DNA of 64,000 nucleotides from Laburnicola sp. R22_1 (GCA_014281115.1 JACONQ010000020.1:186001-250000); one strand, 5' to 3'. Shown: positions 11,398 to 24,894, counted from the stretch's first letter. Program-made: numbers and translations. Notes: generated from the sequence alone by a model not told the origin.

Positions 11398-12005
11398 TTC
11401 CTCCTCTTCTATTCGAAAATATCGAAGCCCTCCCTTTTAACGGCCCGGTCACCCACCTCGAATTGTTACTTACACCTCGTGCAGAACTTGCAAGCATCAC
11501 TTTCGAACTATCGTACCCCTGGGAGATGACTGATTGCAAATATCCACCTTATGTTTGTGAGAACATGGACAACTTCCAACTTCTAGTCGAACCTGACCAT
11601 ACCCCAAATGGCCTACCTCGCTCTGAACCTTTTCAGCATCATTAATTAAACACAGACAGACCATCTTACCTAACTGTATTAAAGTTAGATAAGGTCTTTG
11701 TTGTGGACTTTAGTAGCGCTAAAAGGTTAAATAACTATATACGTGGATTGCCTAAGCCAGAAACAAGGGCCTATTTGAACAATATATTATAGGATGAACA
11801 TAGGAGGGGGTACGCATTGCTTTATATTTTAAGACCTACACTTTATTATTTAAGCAAGGAATGTCCTACTAGGAAGGAAAAGATAAAGACGCTTAAGAAG
11901 GATCTTAAAAGGAAGGAAACAGAGTTAGACAACTTGAGAGCTGGGATTGGCCAAACGAAGAGTGGTTATCTTAGAAATAGGAAAAAGCGAAAGGAACTTT
12001 TGTAA
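11398..12005 (+). pseudogene. Unidentified coding relic with C-terminal coiled coil
   Basis: One frame stays readable for about 200 codons with two stops, TAA near 11643 and TAG near 11790. The first part reads ALPFNGPVTHLELLLTPRAE and WEMTDCKYPPYVCENMDN. The last part is highly charged with heptad spacing (KKDLKRKETELDNLRAG). The two open pieces are in the same frame, which supports one ancestral gene. No family recognised. Confidence 0.35.
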
Positions 12006-15000
12006 AATCCCGGTTATATTTCGTTTCTCTTATTCTGCTCCTTCTGGTGGTATTGTGTAATAATTAACAATTCTGTTCTGTAAAGTATTTCTGATACCAC
12101 GAATAGGCTTAATCCCAATTTGAACATTTTTACACTTAAACTTTACTTGCAAAGGGCCATATTCTCCTGGGATATTAATATTCAGAAACCAGATTGGAAG
12201 AAGATTGGACAGCTCTGTAATTTCACCATTTATACCTCTTGGCTTTGTCTATGTTAGACCTCTTTTGCGGTCTTTCTAGCAGCAATATGCAGTTCGCAGT
12301 GGCTTTGTAGGGCCATAGATACCGAACATAATTTTAGCTTGTTCGAGGATCTGATCCTCTCCACCCTCTCTACCCCCAGGACACAAATACATAATATAAA
12401 GCGTTAATTCAGGGAATTTGTAAAGTCTTAAGTTGATTTCGTGCGCATTTAGTTAAAGACTAGTCTTGAATGCTTGTTCGGTTGGTATTAAATCACCCAA
12501 ACTATTAGCGAGGAGTAAGTAGATATTAGCTTTCCTATAATTATGCTCTTTAACCCCGTAGAACCTGCCTAGGTTGGCACCTACAAGGATTGGATTTACC
12601 CTAAGTCGTGTAGCAAGCTCTAACCAGGTTGTATCTTTGAAAATTATACTCCAAACAGCTTTAAGAGGTCGCCTCTGGCTATAAACGAATTGGTTTGAAA
12701 TTCTATCCCAAAGCCTTCGAGGAAAGTGGACATACATTATTATAAAGAATAAGGCATATAAGTCTGCTTTATATATATTAGAGTCCTTAGCTTTTGGCAG
12801 CCTACACTATTTTGACCTTGTTAATAACAGAGGGAGTTTTTTTGTCCTTGTCTAGGCGCTTGCGATGTATTTCTCGGGGACGGGGGGGGGGGTGATAGCA
12901 CTAGAGAAGGCGGTGAGATAGCGCGTGACAGCTTTCGGAGCCTCGAAGTTCTGGTACTACCCACCATTTCGTTCGTGCGCCCCTGCTGTTTACATGTTTT
13001 ACATGTTTACACATACAAGATTTAGTAAGGCAGCCATTTCTGTTAGCGATAGGGGTGCGCAGTAGGCATTGTGTGCTAGCTAGGTAGCCGTGTAGGAGCC
13101 ATTAAATCAGCTGCCAAAGTCAAATTTTGGTTAAGTTTTGGGGTTGGGAGGAGAGCTAAGCAAAAACACACCGCCTAGCTTTCTGCCTAAGGCAGCCATA
13201 ACGTCAAAACTATTCCTAAATAGGCAGGTAGGCACATCACTTAGCACAGCCTACAAGAATGTTAGCAAAGCGGTACTTTACTCTCTTATTCCACCAACAC
13301 ACTGAAGGCATACCTAGGACCTTATCCAGCTTAACCTTTAGAATGTAAGCTCTGAGATCCAAATCCATGCTTCTTTTTAGATAATAAAGCAAGGTGCACA
13401 CAGGTTACCACTATCGTTATTTGGTACGAACGCACCTAGCCATCCCTGTGGACTGACTGGCGTCACAGTGACCGGCCATCGTGATGGGACGGCAGTCACG
13501 AACGAAAGGCACAACAAGGGCAGACGCAACGATGGCGAGCATAGTGATGAGGCAGCAGCAACGATGGCGAGCACAACACGACGGCAGGCACAATCAGCCA
13601 GAACATACTTCGGCGCACGTTAGGTGGAAGTTCTTGTGCCAGCGCCTGACTGGCTCGATCCATGACTACTTCCTGTGGTGATGCTATGGGGACGAACAAG
13701 AGGCTCTGCTATGCCTGAGGCAATACGACAGGAATAGAACAGGACACATTCTTGGCGATTGGTCGTAGCGCGGATCTAACCTCCATGTTTTAATACACTC
13801 TGACGGCTGTTGCCTAAAATTACACGCTAGGAGACATGGCGACCTCGCAGGCACGGAGAAACTCCTGGAATCCTAGCTATAAAGGGCTAAGTACTCTTAA
13901 AGCCTAGAAACATGAACTTCGTTGACTAAGGTCAATCCCTACGTCGCGAGACGCACGGTGTAGCGAGACACTTCTGCAAAAAAGGCGTCCTAAGACTATC
14001 ATTTATAGATGTATATGACTTTTTTTAGTATGCGACTATTCTATTGCTACTTAACGCTTGGGTCGAACTTTCTTGTGAGGTTCCTCTTCGTAGTTGTCGT
14101 GTTAGTCGACAATTTGTTGACGCCGTCAAGCGCGTTCTCAGCAATATCCCCCTGTTTTTTCGCGATAGATAGAGCCTTCCTCAATTTCGGATATCCAAGA
14201 AGAAAAATGAATTACAAGAAAAAAATTTCCGTGCGTTTGAAGTTCATTTTAATTAGATAAAGATGGGTTCCAACAGTTTCGCTGTCGACTAATTAGCCAC
14301 TAAAATCCCTTCTTGTTTTAGCGAATCTTGATGTGTATTAGCGCGGCCCATGTCAGCTCACGTGGCTATAGTATTGAATGGTAATTTTTAGCTCAGCCAT
14401 CTAGCTGTGGCGTATTATCTTGTTTTAGGTGTCCATTATATGTCCAGTTTTATTGTTTCCACGGTGTCCTTTAGGGCCCGCCTTCGCGATGCTACGAGAT
14501 TTCCTATCCTCTCTTCCTCTCTGTTAGCATTATTAGGGAGAATTTTAATAAAACTATATTAGTCGAGCGTAGCGCAAAGATTCCTAGTACGAATCAGAAG
14601 GAGGAAAAAGAAAAGCGCTTCCTAGCAGACTAGTCCAGGTCCCTCACTCTACCATCTAGACATGTACCTATATTACTAATCTATATGATTTCTAATAGAA
14701 AAATCGAATGTTACAAGTGTTCGTCATAAATCCGATCAAAAGAGTAGTTATACTTCTCCTCTTCATTCATGCGCGTAATATCGAACATCTTACCACCAAG
14801 TCTACGTGTCCCCCGCAAAATTAATGGACTATTATTTCCATGATTTTATAGCATATATCTCCACTATAGGTCTATAAGAACAATCTTTCTCTGTTAAGGG
14901 GTTTTAAAGAGAATAGTGAACTTACTTTAGTAGACTAACCCTAGTGGTTAACACAGGGTTTTCTGTTCCATAACCTCACTAGAGCCTTGTTGTTATGTTT

Positions 15001-15081
15001 TTCAACAAATCTTCTCTCTATATCGCGAACGCCATGTATTATAATGCCGTTCCTCTTTGCATAATGTACGATTTTGAACGG
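12006..15081. other. Long AT-rich stretch without a supportable gene
   Basis: Open frames are short and unlike known proteins; the longest (12453-12737, minus) has no recognisable motif. A run of ten or more G residues lies near 12882-12892. Frequent TAA/TAG in all frames fits RIP-decayed repeats. Confidence 0.5.
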
Positions 15082-15713
15082 CTAGCAACCTTCGCATGGT
15101 TTAGAAATCCACGGTATTCCGTTGGCCACAGCAAAGCACTTGGTTAGAAAATCACCTAGAAGCGCTAGCACGAAGCCTAGATCCTTGATCGGTGAGTCTT
15201 TCCGTAGGAGCCCCGTACGGTCTAACGCGTTCAACGTTGCAACCGTAGCATATCCAATCATGGCCACTGTGTCACTCCAGCGTGGTGAATCATCAGTCAT
15301 CATCCAATGGGTAAGGTCGCAATCCGCGGCCCAGTGCGCAAAGGCGCTAAGTCGAATCCAGAGCTTAATGGCTTTAGGTTTAGGTCTTTTAATTATGCAA
15401 GAGTTAATCGCTAAGAGCTAGTTTTTGATAACTTCTTGAAGTCTGTAACCCGTAAAGTTATTATTAATAAACATGTTAAAATTGTCTTGGTCGCGTACTT
15501 CAGCCTGCGCATAATATTGGTCTGCTAGTTCAATAGAAGCTTTCGATACTAGTACGTTGCCATAGGCTTTTAGGCCGTTGGTTAGCTTCTCCTTAGAGGA
15601 CTTGTCTTTATTGTTATTACCTTTGTCGCCTGCTGTAGTGCTACGTCGCGGGTATAGTATAGTAACAAAGCTTAGCTTCTTCTTAATTTCTACCTGCGCA
15701 ATGCGTTGTTAGG
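15082..15713 (-). pseudogene. Unidentified coding relic, about 200 codons, few stops
   Basis: A minus-strand frame reads continuously from about 15705 to 15082 with stops only at TAG near 15420 and TAA near 15708. It contains KLSFVTILYPRRSTT, NGLKAYGNVLVSKASIELAD and, downstream of the stop, DLGFVLALLGDFLTKCFAVA. Low stop density in an otherwise decayed neighbourhood suggests this sequence was protein-coding until recently. I do not recognise the family. Confidence 0.4.
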
Positions 15714-16719
15714 GAATTTTCTTCAATAGGCGTTTCTAGGACGGTTATCTCCACTCACATTGTAGTATTTATTTTCTAAATAGGCTCCTTCTATAATCTT
15801 TAGAGACAACAGCAGATAGCCTTAGACAACCTAGAGGCTGATAATTGGCCTAATAGAGTGCTAATTTCTAGTGGAGCCAAGTTATGTGGCAATGTCAATT
15901 CTAAATTTTACGAAGCGAATTAGTATTGTAATAAAGGTCAACAATAAAGCGAGTAGTTCTAGGCACAGTAGCGTTTATAAGCCTTAACGACTTTAACAAA
16001 ACTTAGGAGAAGCGTGATAAGAAAGATGCTGCTGCAAAGGCCAAAGGCAAGAGAAAACAAGGTTGGAAGCGCAAGAATGTGCGAGAGGCAGATGTCGCTA
16101 AGACAGAGTTTCGAAAGACAAAGGAGAAGAAGGCCAGAGAACAAGAAGCCAGAAGGGGGAACAAGTAAGGTATCCGAGCCAAGAATGAGCAGAGTTAAGC
16201 CAGGGAGCGTTCCAGAACCGTAAATGTATTATGTGGTAGAAATTAGTGTTAGGTAACATGGCATAGCCATATGCTAACTACTAACTAAGCTTAGCAAATA
16301 AATGATATAAGTAAATGATACAATACTAAGGTCTCTGGGGTGGATCGTCTAGCTAAAATTGGAAGCTGCGCTACTTGGAAGTACCAACTGGGGTGGCGAG
16401 ATTGCATGAATCTGCGCGCCACGTCGGCCACAAGGCTAAAGATGGCTTTATACTATTAAATCCAGTTCTAGATAGTTAGATACGCCTATCCACGGGTTAT
16501 TTAGGAAGCCGAAGCTTTGTCGTGGTGGCATATAGAAAGGTCATAATTTTGCTATGAAAGAAGGCTTAACGCGCCTCAGACATAAAGGGGTGGACGCGAT
16601 CATATTTCTCGGACTAAACAGGGCATAGAAGGTCTTAAGAAGGTATAAAAATTGTTCTGTGTAATGAACAGCAAAATTTAGCTACTCTTAGAGAGATATC
16701 ATTGTTCAAAGTCAAAGTA
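15714..16719. other. Stretch without a supportable gene
   Basis: Only short low-complexity frames, such as a lysine/arginine-rich one at 16014-16223, are present. No domain seen. Confidence 0.5.
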
Positions 16720-17580
16720 ACGTCCGTCCCTGGGTGGCGAGACACCCTCTGTGGCGAGACAAATAAGGGGTACTTTAACTTTTAGCAACTGCAAAACCTA
16801 TGCGCACAACAAATATTGCAATAATTCTATAAAAATAATCCGCTGCAGCTAATCCCAGATGTGTGTGATCTACTTTTCCCCAAAATTACGTTCGCATTAT
16901 CGCCTCTGAGCCTAATTTGTACAGCACCTTTTTTCGTAGCGTAACAGACTTCCCTTCCCACAGCGCCAACCTCAACCCTTATTGCTCCAGATTTTTGTAG
17001 AATAACCTGTCTGGAGCCCCTAGAACCTCCTTTTAGTAGTAGGAAGTCATTATTAGCCTTATGCGCGCTGCAGGGCGCGATTTCATGCAGCGCCGCCCCA
17101 CCGATTAGTACTTCCAGCGGCAGCGAACCACCGATCCGGGCTAATGCGCGATGACCCCGCACGTCTTACGTTATGCACCGGCGAGTGTTTTATTGCAAGA
17201 TATGTGGCTGTGCAAGTTGCACTAGCGTTCGGATTATTGTTAAATCCGACTTGGGATTGGGAGCAGTGATAAGGCAAGGCCTAGTGGCTTGTTTAGTTAG
17301 CTAACGCGCTTCCAGCGGCGAAACCAGCTTCGACACAGCGATCCCACACGCCTCGAGATGCAGTCCAACGCACAGCGATACCTACTTTGTGGTGTAGAGC
17401 CATACAACCATGCCGCTCCGGAGTGCCGAGATCCACCGTTGTCCTTTCCGCTGACGGACGGAACGACCCAATCGAGCCCAGCTGTGGTACGGTGAAACGA
17501 CCAGCGGCTCCTTACATGAGCACAGCAATCTAAAGTTGCATCCAGCACTCTTCTCTTCAGCCATATCTACAAACCATCGC
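16720..17580 (+). repeat. Direct duplication, copy 1, starting with TIR-like ACGTCC end
   Basis: Starts directly after TA with acgtccgtccctgggtggcg. It then follows copy 2 (17636 onward) base for base with scattered transitions through gagacaccc, aggggtacttt and the long gcgccaacctcaa region. Its distal part (about 17230-17570) matches 24895-25160 and the acatgagcac segment near 25391. The ACGTCC-type end resembles the ends of the large unit at 39545-51253 and solo copies near 53981-54458. Confidence 0.8.
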
Positions 17581-17635
17581 CTCCGGCGCAGTACGAGAGG
17601 CGTTTGGACATTTTGAAGAATGGTAATGGGGTGTA

Positions 17636-18175
17636 AGGTCCGTCCCTACGTAGCGAGACACCCTGTGTGCCGAGACAAATGAGGGGTACTTTGACTTTCA
17701 GCAACTGCAAAACCTATGCGCACAACGAATATTGCTATGGTTCTATGAAAATAATCTGTCGTAGCTAATTCCAAATGTCTATGATCTACTCTTCCCCAAA
17801 AATTACGTTTGCATTGTCGTCTCCGAGCCTGATTTGTACAGCGCCTTCTTTCGTGGCCTAACAGACTCCCTTCCCCACAGCGCCAACCTCAAGTCCTTAT
17901 CGCTCCAAAATTTTATAGAATGACCTTGTCCGAGCCCCAGAACCTCCCTATAGTGGTAGGAAGTCGCTATCAGCCCTATGCGCGCTGCAGGGCGCAATTT
18001 CATGCAGGGCCGCCATGTCGATTGGTACCTCCGGCGGAACCGAATCACCGATCCTCGCTAATGGGACGTGACCCCGGTACGTCTTACCTCATACATCCGC
18101 GGGTATTTTACTGTAAGATATGTGGCTGTGCGGATCGCATAAGCGCTCGGAATATCAATAGTATCCGACTCAAGG
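17636..18175 (+). repeat. Direct duplication, copy 2, left part
   Basis: Repeats copy 1 from its TIR-like start (aggtccgtccctacgtagcg, preceded by TA) up to tccgactcaagg, where LINE A interrupts it. The continuation is at 24895. Before the LINE inserted, the two copies formed one tandem direct repeat of roughly 0.9 kb. Confidence 0.8.
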
Positions 18176-18729
18176 TTGGTTGGTTGGTTGGTTTATTCCT
18201 ACTCGGTTTCAGCCGCGATTTCTCCGCAGCTATGCCCGGTTAGGCGGGCTTGGCGGACAGCCGACGCGTCCTAGATTATTGCTGCTCCGCTCCGCCCCAC
18301 TTTATCCTGTAAAACAAGACTAGCTGTCCCTAGAGACCTGTCTTCTCTCCCTTAACCACTATCTATATATGCTTGGCGGCTTATCTAGATAATAGTTCTA
18401 ATACTAATGTACACCTTCTTCTAGGCTTTGTAGAGGCGTTCGCCTTGTGTGTCGCATCCGCTATACCTACAGTCTCCCCCTAGCGCTTGGCTTCATCTAC
18501 GCGTCTCTGATCCTAACTTGCCTAAGGATCTGTGTTTGTTCTATAAATTTAATAGCTTTAGTGGCTAGTTATAGCTTATTAAGAATGGTCTAGAGGTTGT
18601 GTTGTCCTAGGAGGCAGCTAAATATCTGGTTCTAGAGGTTGTTGTGCGTCCTGCAGTAGAGGAGGACGTAGGCAACTGTCTGTCTTCTTACTCCGCACTT
18701 GTATTAGGAGCTGGTTATATCTGGCACCT

Positions 18730-21700
18730 TGCGACTAAAGAGGAAGTCTTTTAGTCCAATCTTTTCTGTCCTAAGCTGTATAAGAAGAGCGCTATCTCTC
18801 TTCTTAAGACCTTTGTGGAGTTTAAGTACTCTCTTTATAAGTGCTAGTGTGTTCCTAAATATAGCTTAGCCCTTTGTGTCTTTCCACTATTTTGCTCCCT
18901 ATGCTAACTCCGCTTATTACTTGCACCTTCTTCTTAGCGTTGTCTTAAGAGGAAACAGCTTTAAAGGTTTGTCTGCAGTTAGTCCTCTTCTACTATCCTC
19001 TTTCTATCCTATAGCTTTCTTTGCGGCTATGTCTGCGGCTTTGTTGCCTAGGATCCCTATATAGGCTAGTACCTATTAGACCCAAACTAGTCGTCCTCTA
19101 TTCTAAAGGTCCTGGATTTGGCAAGCGATCTCCTCTAGAATGTAAGCTCCTATCCATTCTTCCGCGTTAGTAATAGACTATATAGCGGCCTAGTTGTCTG
19201 TGTAGATAGCGACATTACGTCTGCTTTTGTTTTAATTTGCGTATGCTTATGCTATTTATAGTGCTAAGCTAATCCTATATAGTTCTACTACGTAGACTAT
19301 TAATATTATGGAAAGTCCTAGATACGCGCTGCGTGTCTGCTTTATAAATAGGCACACTACTACAGCACTAATTCTGTTATTTATTCTGCTCCTATCTATA
19401 TAGATGCTAAGGTCCTAGTTTGTTGCGTCTTCCTTATCGTGTTGCTATTAGGCTGTCTCCGCGTCTTTGTCTATGTAGATCTTTAGGCCTCGCTGCTATA
19501 GTGGCGTTATAAATGGGGGAATTGGCTCCTGCGCGGTAAGATCCTGCCTCTATTTGTCTCTTATCTCGCTGTAGATCCTCTGCCAGGAGGCTGTGTGTTT
19601 CCTGCGCTCGATCGTGTGCGTGGCATCTGTGGGCTTGAACCCTATGGTACTCGCTATCGTTTTGCTAGAGAGGAGTTGCGTAATTGTGTTGGCATTGTGT
19701 TTCTATATCTATTGCTTAATAGGGAGGAGAAACACTTTAATATCGAGCGCGGCTCTTAATATAGCTTTGAATGCTCCACAGATAATTCGTGCTGCTCTAC
19801 CCTAGATGCTCTGCAGAATCTTAAGTGCCTTTTTAGTGTAGGTGTGCTTCTTTCTATTTTTGTTTGTCCATATTAAGCAAGCATACATTATCTAGGGTAG
19901 CGCTGTCCCCTCGTAAATTTTCCGCAGATCCATAAGGCTAACACCCTAGTTTAAGTTCCCTAGATTACTTAGCGCATACACTATTTTTATTGCTTTTTGT
20001 CTAATCTCTTCTATGTGTGCTTTCCACGTAAGCTTAGTGTCTATTGTTAGCCCCAGGTATTTACAGGTCGACTTTAGTTTAATCTCGCCCTAGATAGTCT
20101 GGATTAAGTGGTTTATATTAATCCTTTTGCGTGTCCTAGTAAAGTGTGTGAGCTAAAACTTGTCTGGCGCGAAGATAGATGCATGCGTGCTTGCCTACTG
20201 CTGTGCTTTTTGTAGAGTTCTGCTTAGGATATCGCACGTCTTCTCTGTTGTTTCTGCCTATGCTAGAATCGCTATGTCGTCTATATATCCTGTGGGTAGG
20301 ACGTTTGTCTCCTAGTTACATATATCTATAAGGTTAGCATTATAGAACAAGTAGAGGATAGGCAAGAGTAGAGAACCTTAGGGGATGCCTATACTTATCG
20401 CGTATTCTGTAAATTAGAACTTATTAATTGTGATGCGTGTATGTCTGTTGCTAGGAAAGCTTGCGACCTATCTAATAGTCCTTTTGTTAATCTTTCTCTT
20501 ACACATGTTATATAGTAGGCGTGTATGGGATATATTGTCAAATGCGCCCAACACGTTAAGTAGGAGGAGGCTAGCTATATAAGTTTTCTTTTTGCTCCAT
20601 GCCTTGTATATCTTCTCTATAACAGCGTAGAGCGCATATTCTATTAAGCGCTTCTTTCTTCCTCCTATGTAAGTTGATGGAAGCAGCTAGTGTGTTTCTA
20701 CTAAGTAGTTTAGCTGTTGGGCAATTATTGTGTCTATTATTTTGCCCATAGTATTAAGCAACGCGATTAGTTGGTATGCCTTTGGTTTCGTGTAGTTGTC
20801 TTTCCCTGGTTTGCGCAGTACCACTATAAGTAATCTTCGAAAGTGAGCTGGGCAGTAGCCTAGCTTTATGCTTTGGTTAAAGATTCTTAGCATGTGAGCT
20901 GCGAGCTAAGGCCTTCCTGCCTAGAGGGCCTTGTTTGTGATTCCGTCAGGTCCTGGAGCCTTAAGGGGGGATGCTGCGCGGATGGCATCTTCTATCTCCT
21001 TTTCCGTTATTAGTAGTAGTTCAATTTGGCTGCTGTACTCCGCGTCCTGTACATCTTCCAGATTCGCCTCTAGGGGTGTGGGAAAGAAGGTGTCCTTGAA
21101 TAGCTCTGCTTTGTCGCGTGGTTCCGTAATCTCGCGTTAAGTCTTAGGGTGTTATATTGTTAGTGTAGCTCTTGCAGACTGTGTTTCTCTTGTTCTAGCC
21201 CACTTAGCTATTTTCCATAGCCCTTCTAGTAACTTAGCTGCCCTCTCCACTTGTTCCCTGTGCGTATCCCGTAGCGCCTTCTTAATTGTCCTGGCTTTAT
21301 AATTTCTTGCTACGCGGTATTCTTCCTATGTCTCCTCTGTGTTAAGCTGGTTATGTATCCTCTTTAGTCTTTTTGTCTCTGCTAAGACCTCTCTACACTT
21401 ATTGTTCTACCCTTCTCTAGTTCTGCTTAAGATGCGCGTCTAAGGGACTGTCTTCTCTATTGCTCTTTATATTACTATAATCACCTCCTCTATATATCTA
21501 TCTAATGTAGTTTTTATTGCTAGTCTTTAGAGCAAAGGTAGGGCTTCTTTCAGTGCTTTTATATATGCCTCCCCATCTAGTCTTTTCCAGTTCTTCCTAG
21601 GCGCCTTATCCACGTTTGGCACTAATATGTCGAGGGTTGTGCTTATTAGCAGGTAGTCTAAGTTATAATCAAGCTTCTTATTAACCTCGCTTTTTATAAC

Positions 21701-22345
21701 TCTATTAACAAGCCCTACTATGGCGAGGCAGATATTAATAGAGCTTTGTGACTATCTCTCTCTGTATGTTATTGTGCCAGGGGCGAGGGTAGTATAGAGG
21801 GCGAACTCTTCTATTATGGTAATTAGTTCTTCTGCCTCTAGTTCTATGCTCTGCACGTCTAGTCCCCCCCACAGCGGATGATGTAGGTTGAAGTCGCTAA
21901 GTAATATTAGCTTGTCATCCTCGTGTTTGTTTAGTATTTTATGAACGTGTGGTAGCACGCTCTACTAGGCCGTGTTCCTTAGGGGGTTATAGGCGTTGTA
22001 GATGCTAATTTGCTGTTCCTCCTCTAGCTTAAGTGTTATAGAGTATAAGTCCTATGTATGTTCCTTAAACTAGATTCTATTGCTGTCTATCCGCTTGTTT
22101 ACAAAAAAGCACACTCTAGTTAGTCCTTTCTTAGTCCCTCCTAGGCAGTATAGGTCGAAAACATTCTTAGCTAGGTGGTGTGTAGTTGCCATAAATAGGT
22201 TCCTCCACAGTTTCTATATAGCAAGGATGTCGTGTTCATGTGTCTTTAGGTCGCGTAGTAGCGTTGCTATTACTATATCTTTCGATTTACGAACGTTATA
22301 CTATAGTATGCTTAGTGTTAGTTTGTGGTTTATAATTTAGTGTTT
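18730..22345 (-). pseudogene. LINE A ORF2 (endonuclease, RT, RNase H), decayed
   Basis: Boundaries are approximate. The endonuclease begins near 22340 (LSILQYNVRKSKDIV-like) and contains LILLSDFNLHHPLWGG at about 21840-21920, the conserved SDFN-x-H-x-x-W block of AP-type endonucleases. RT pieces include HFRRLLIVVLRKPGKDNYTKP at 20687-20893, and a YIDD active site near 20280. RNase H lies around 19150-19420. Stops break every domain. Confidence 0.85.
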
Positions 22346-22699
22346 TCGTTAATATCTATTTGTTGGTTGTGCCACTGTATTAGTTGTGTGTTGCTTTCGA
22401 TTGCTTCTAGCGCCCTCCTTAAGGGGACAATTATTCTCTAGGGCCTTTGGCTACTGTCATCTCCTGTTTATTGATTCTCCCTATCTCTTAAACTAACCAC
22501 ATTTCCCATATTGGTCCTTTTTTGTCCTCTTTGTGATAGGGAGCGGGTCCTGCCATTCTGGTTTTCCTAGCCTGCTGTAGCTTGGCTTGTCCTTGTCCTT
22601 TGGCGGGCTTTAGACATGCCTTCTGTGTGGATGTTTCCTCTAGTTAGTCCTGGTACGGGGTGGTAATGGGGTCGAGTATCGTATGCTATCTTCATCTTG

Positions 22700-24751
22700 G
22701 CTGTTTCCTCCTTCCTAGCTAGGCACTGGCGGTTCCATGCTTCGTGCTCTCCTCAGCAGAGTGCGCATTTCTTTGTCGTATCCAGGCCCGATTTCAATGG
22801 GCAATCCCTGGTGTTGTGCTCCTGCGCACAATAGCCACATGCTATTGCTGCCTTGCACTGGGTTCCTATGTGGCTGTATTTTTGGCACTTGTAGCACTGC
22901 TTTAATTGACACTGTCTCTTGTATTGTTTGCATTGGAAGACCTCACCCTGCCAGACTAGTCCTTTGTCTATGATTTTGTTGGCGTCCTTAGGTTTGGTAA
23001 ACTCGATTGTAATAGATAATGCAGCTTTAGTGGGTGCGTTCCTAGTTAGCCATTCTATGTGTTTGATTTCAGCCTGCAGGATGAACAGTTTGTTATCTTG
23101 TAGGATTTGGGCTCTGTTTTCTTCAAACTTGTTCATGTTGAGTGTGCTGGTACGAATTCCGTGTACGAGGACGCCGTACGTTGGGATTCGTACTGTAGCT
23201 CTGTCTCCAATGCGGTGGACCCAGTCGTCTACGAATTATTGTAGTGCTTCTACTTCGTTGCTATTGGCTGTCTTTATGCTCAGATCTCCGCTCTTCAGCT
23301 GGTTGGATCAGTCACGGGATGCTCCTGCGGGGCAGACCTCGCGCCAGACCACATAGTCCACTGCCCACGAGCGGTCCGGAAGTTCCGCTACTGGCCGAAA
23401 CGACCCCCTCTCCCTCCTAGCACCACACGGGAGGGCGTTGAATACTTAAAGACCCTTGAGCCTGAAGATTTTCAACTCTTGCTAGAGCTTGCCAACCCCA
23501 CTGACACTAACAAATAAATGTTGGTTCTATGGACTGCCTACTAAGCCACAGATGCTGGCGGGCGCGACAATAACCTGGGACAGCTCCTCCGGCGTCGACT
23601 CTGTCTGAGCTCCCAGCAGGGGTGCCTCTCATCCTGACATCTTGCCACACGAGGCAACCTCCCTACGCTCTCCTACTCTCCTTACCTCTCCTTACTGTCT
23701 ACACGATCCTTACCTTTCCTATACTAGTTTTACGCTAAGGTCTTGGCACTTTTTAACACAGCTTTAGGGCAGCCGAAGCTGCCCCTGCTTTGGATTGTTA
23801 TATGTATAATAGCTACACCCCGACATCTCAGCCTATAGGCATGAAGACACGGATTCAGCCCCCGCACGGAGGGGGGCGGACTCTTACGAGCCGCTGCAAG
23901 AGACGGCAATAGCTTATAGCATGAATCGCCTTTACCATCTGGCTGGCCCCAGATGGCTACTCGGCGCGTCCCCATGCCCCATGGGAGGCTAGAACCTAGG
24001 TTCCTGGACGTTAATCAATACTACTACTACTACTACTACTACTCAGCTGGTTGGATGAGACGATCTTGATGTTTGTGATATTTTCGTTTCCGCTTTGTTC
24101 AACAGCTCGCTCTACATGGGCTTTCAAGTTACAGGGGTTCATTGCCCTTAGGCTCTGTATGGTAAATGAGTCTCTGATATTCACAATGACCTCACGTTGC
24201 GCTTGTGCGGACGGGCCTTTGGGCTTCTGTTTATTGTATGTGCCTGCTAGTGTCTGACCTCTAGCTGCCATCGCAGCGTAGGTTATCGGTCTATTTGCCT
24301 GATTCTGCAACCCCTTGGTTTTAATCTCCCTCGTTATTTCTAGGACTGCCTTGCCGGTTTCTGTTGCTTCCTTTGCAGCGGCTCTTGCTTCCTCCCTAAT
24401 GTTAATGCTCTGTTGTGTGACTGCGGTGGACTGTTATATGGCTTTAGTGTTGTTTTTAAGCTTGTTTTTAATGTCGCTGAGTGTCTGTGCGTTCTTGTTC
24501 GCCGTAGCCTTTGCTTCTGTTTAAAGGATCCTTAGGGCGTTGCTTATTGCGCTGAGGTCTGGGGTGTGTTGCACTTTTAGGACGAATGTCACTGTGCCGT
24601 AGATAATAGTCTTTACGAGGTCTGCTGGTACAGGCTAGCTATTAGTGCGTTCGATGCAGCTCAGTGTGTCTTAAAGGAAAGTGCTAAGGCGTGTAGCGTG
24701 CTCGCAGATTGGGGTTGGCCACATCGCCTGTTGAGGCCATTGCGTCGCCAT
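22700..24751 (-). pseudogene. LINE A ORF1 (nucleic-acid-binding), split by nested LINE
   Basis: Begins at the ATG at 24751. The C-terminal portion (22753-23136) has successive zinc knuckles: CYKCQKYSHIGTQC, CGYCAQEHNTRDC, then a third beginning CALC. This array is typical of ORF1 proteins of the Tad1/I group, which bind element RNA. A nested insertion at 23309-24042 splits it, and several stops are present. Confidence 0.85.
23309..24042 (+). mobile_element. 5'-truncated LINE nested in LINE A
   Basis: A 734 bp insertion absent from LINE B. It is flanked by a 14 bp duplication, tcagctggttggat (23295-23308 and 24043-24056), and ends on the plus strand in about eight TAC/ACT triplets, a non-LTR tail. 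Its first 200 bp encode an ORF2 C-terminus with a zinc-binding CSCGADLAPDHIVHC pattern, ending in LELANPTDTNK and a stop near 23517. The remainder is 3' untranslated sequence. This is a different LINE family from A and B because its tail differs. Confidence 0.85.
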
Positions 24752-24894
24752 AGCTCCGCAGTCGCAGTGGGCTCTGCGCCTGGGTGCTGGCTATTTAACT
24801 GACGTCTAGGGCAGGTGTTTGCGCACGATATTTTGCGTTAATTCCAAGGATTGGGATTCTCGCTGTTGTGGTGTTTTTTTTCTCCGACTCAAGG

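Larger units (their letters stand above)
18176..24882 (-). mobile_element. LINE A: Tad1-like non-LTR retrotransposon, decayed
   Basis: Minus-strand LINE flanked by a 12 bp target duplication, tccgactcaagg (18164-18175 and 24883-24894). Its 3' end, at the left, is a short (ccaa)n tail. ORF1 carries CCHC zinc knuckles. ORF2 carries an AP-type endonuclease, RT and RNase H. It is near-identical in organisation to LINE B (29047-35000) but carries a 734 bp nested insertion. Numerous TAG/TAA stops, many where LINE B keeps a sense codon, indicate RIP-like decay. It inserted into copy 2 of the 16720/17636 duplication. Confidence 0.92.
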
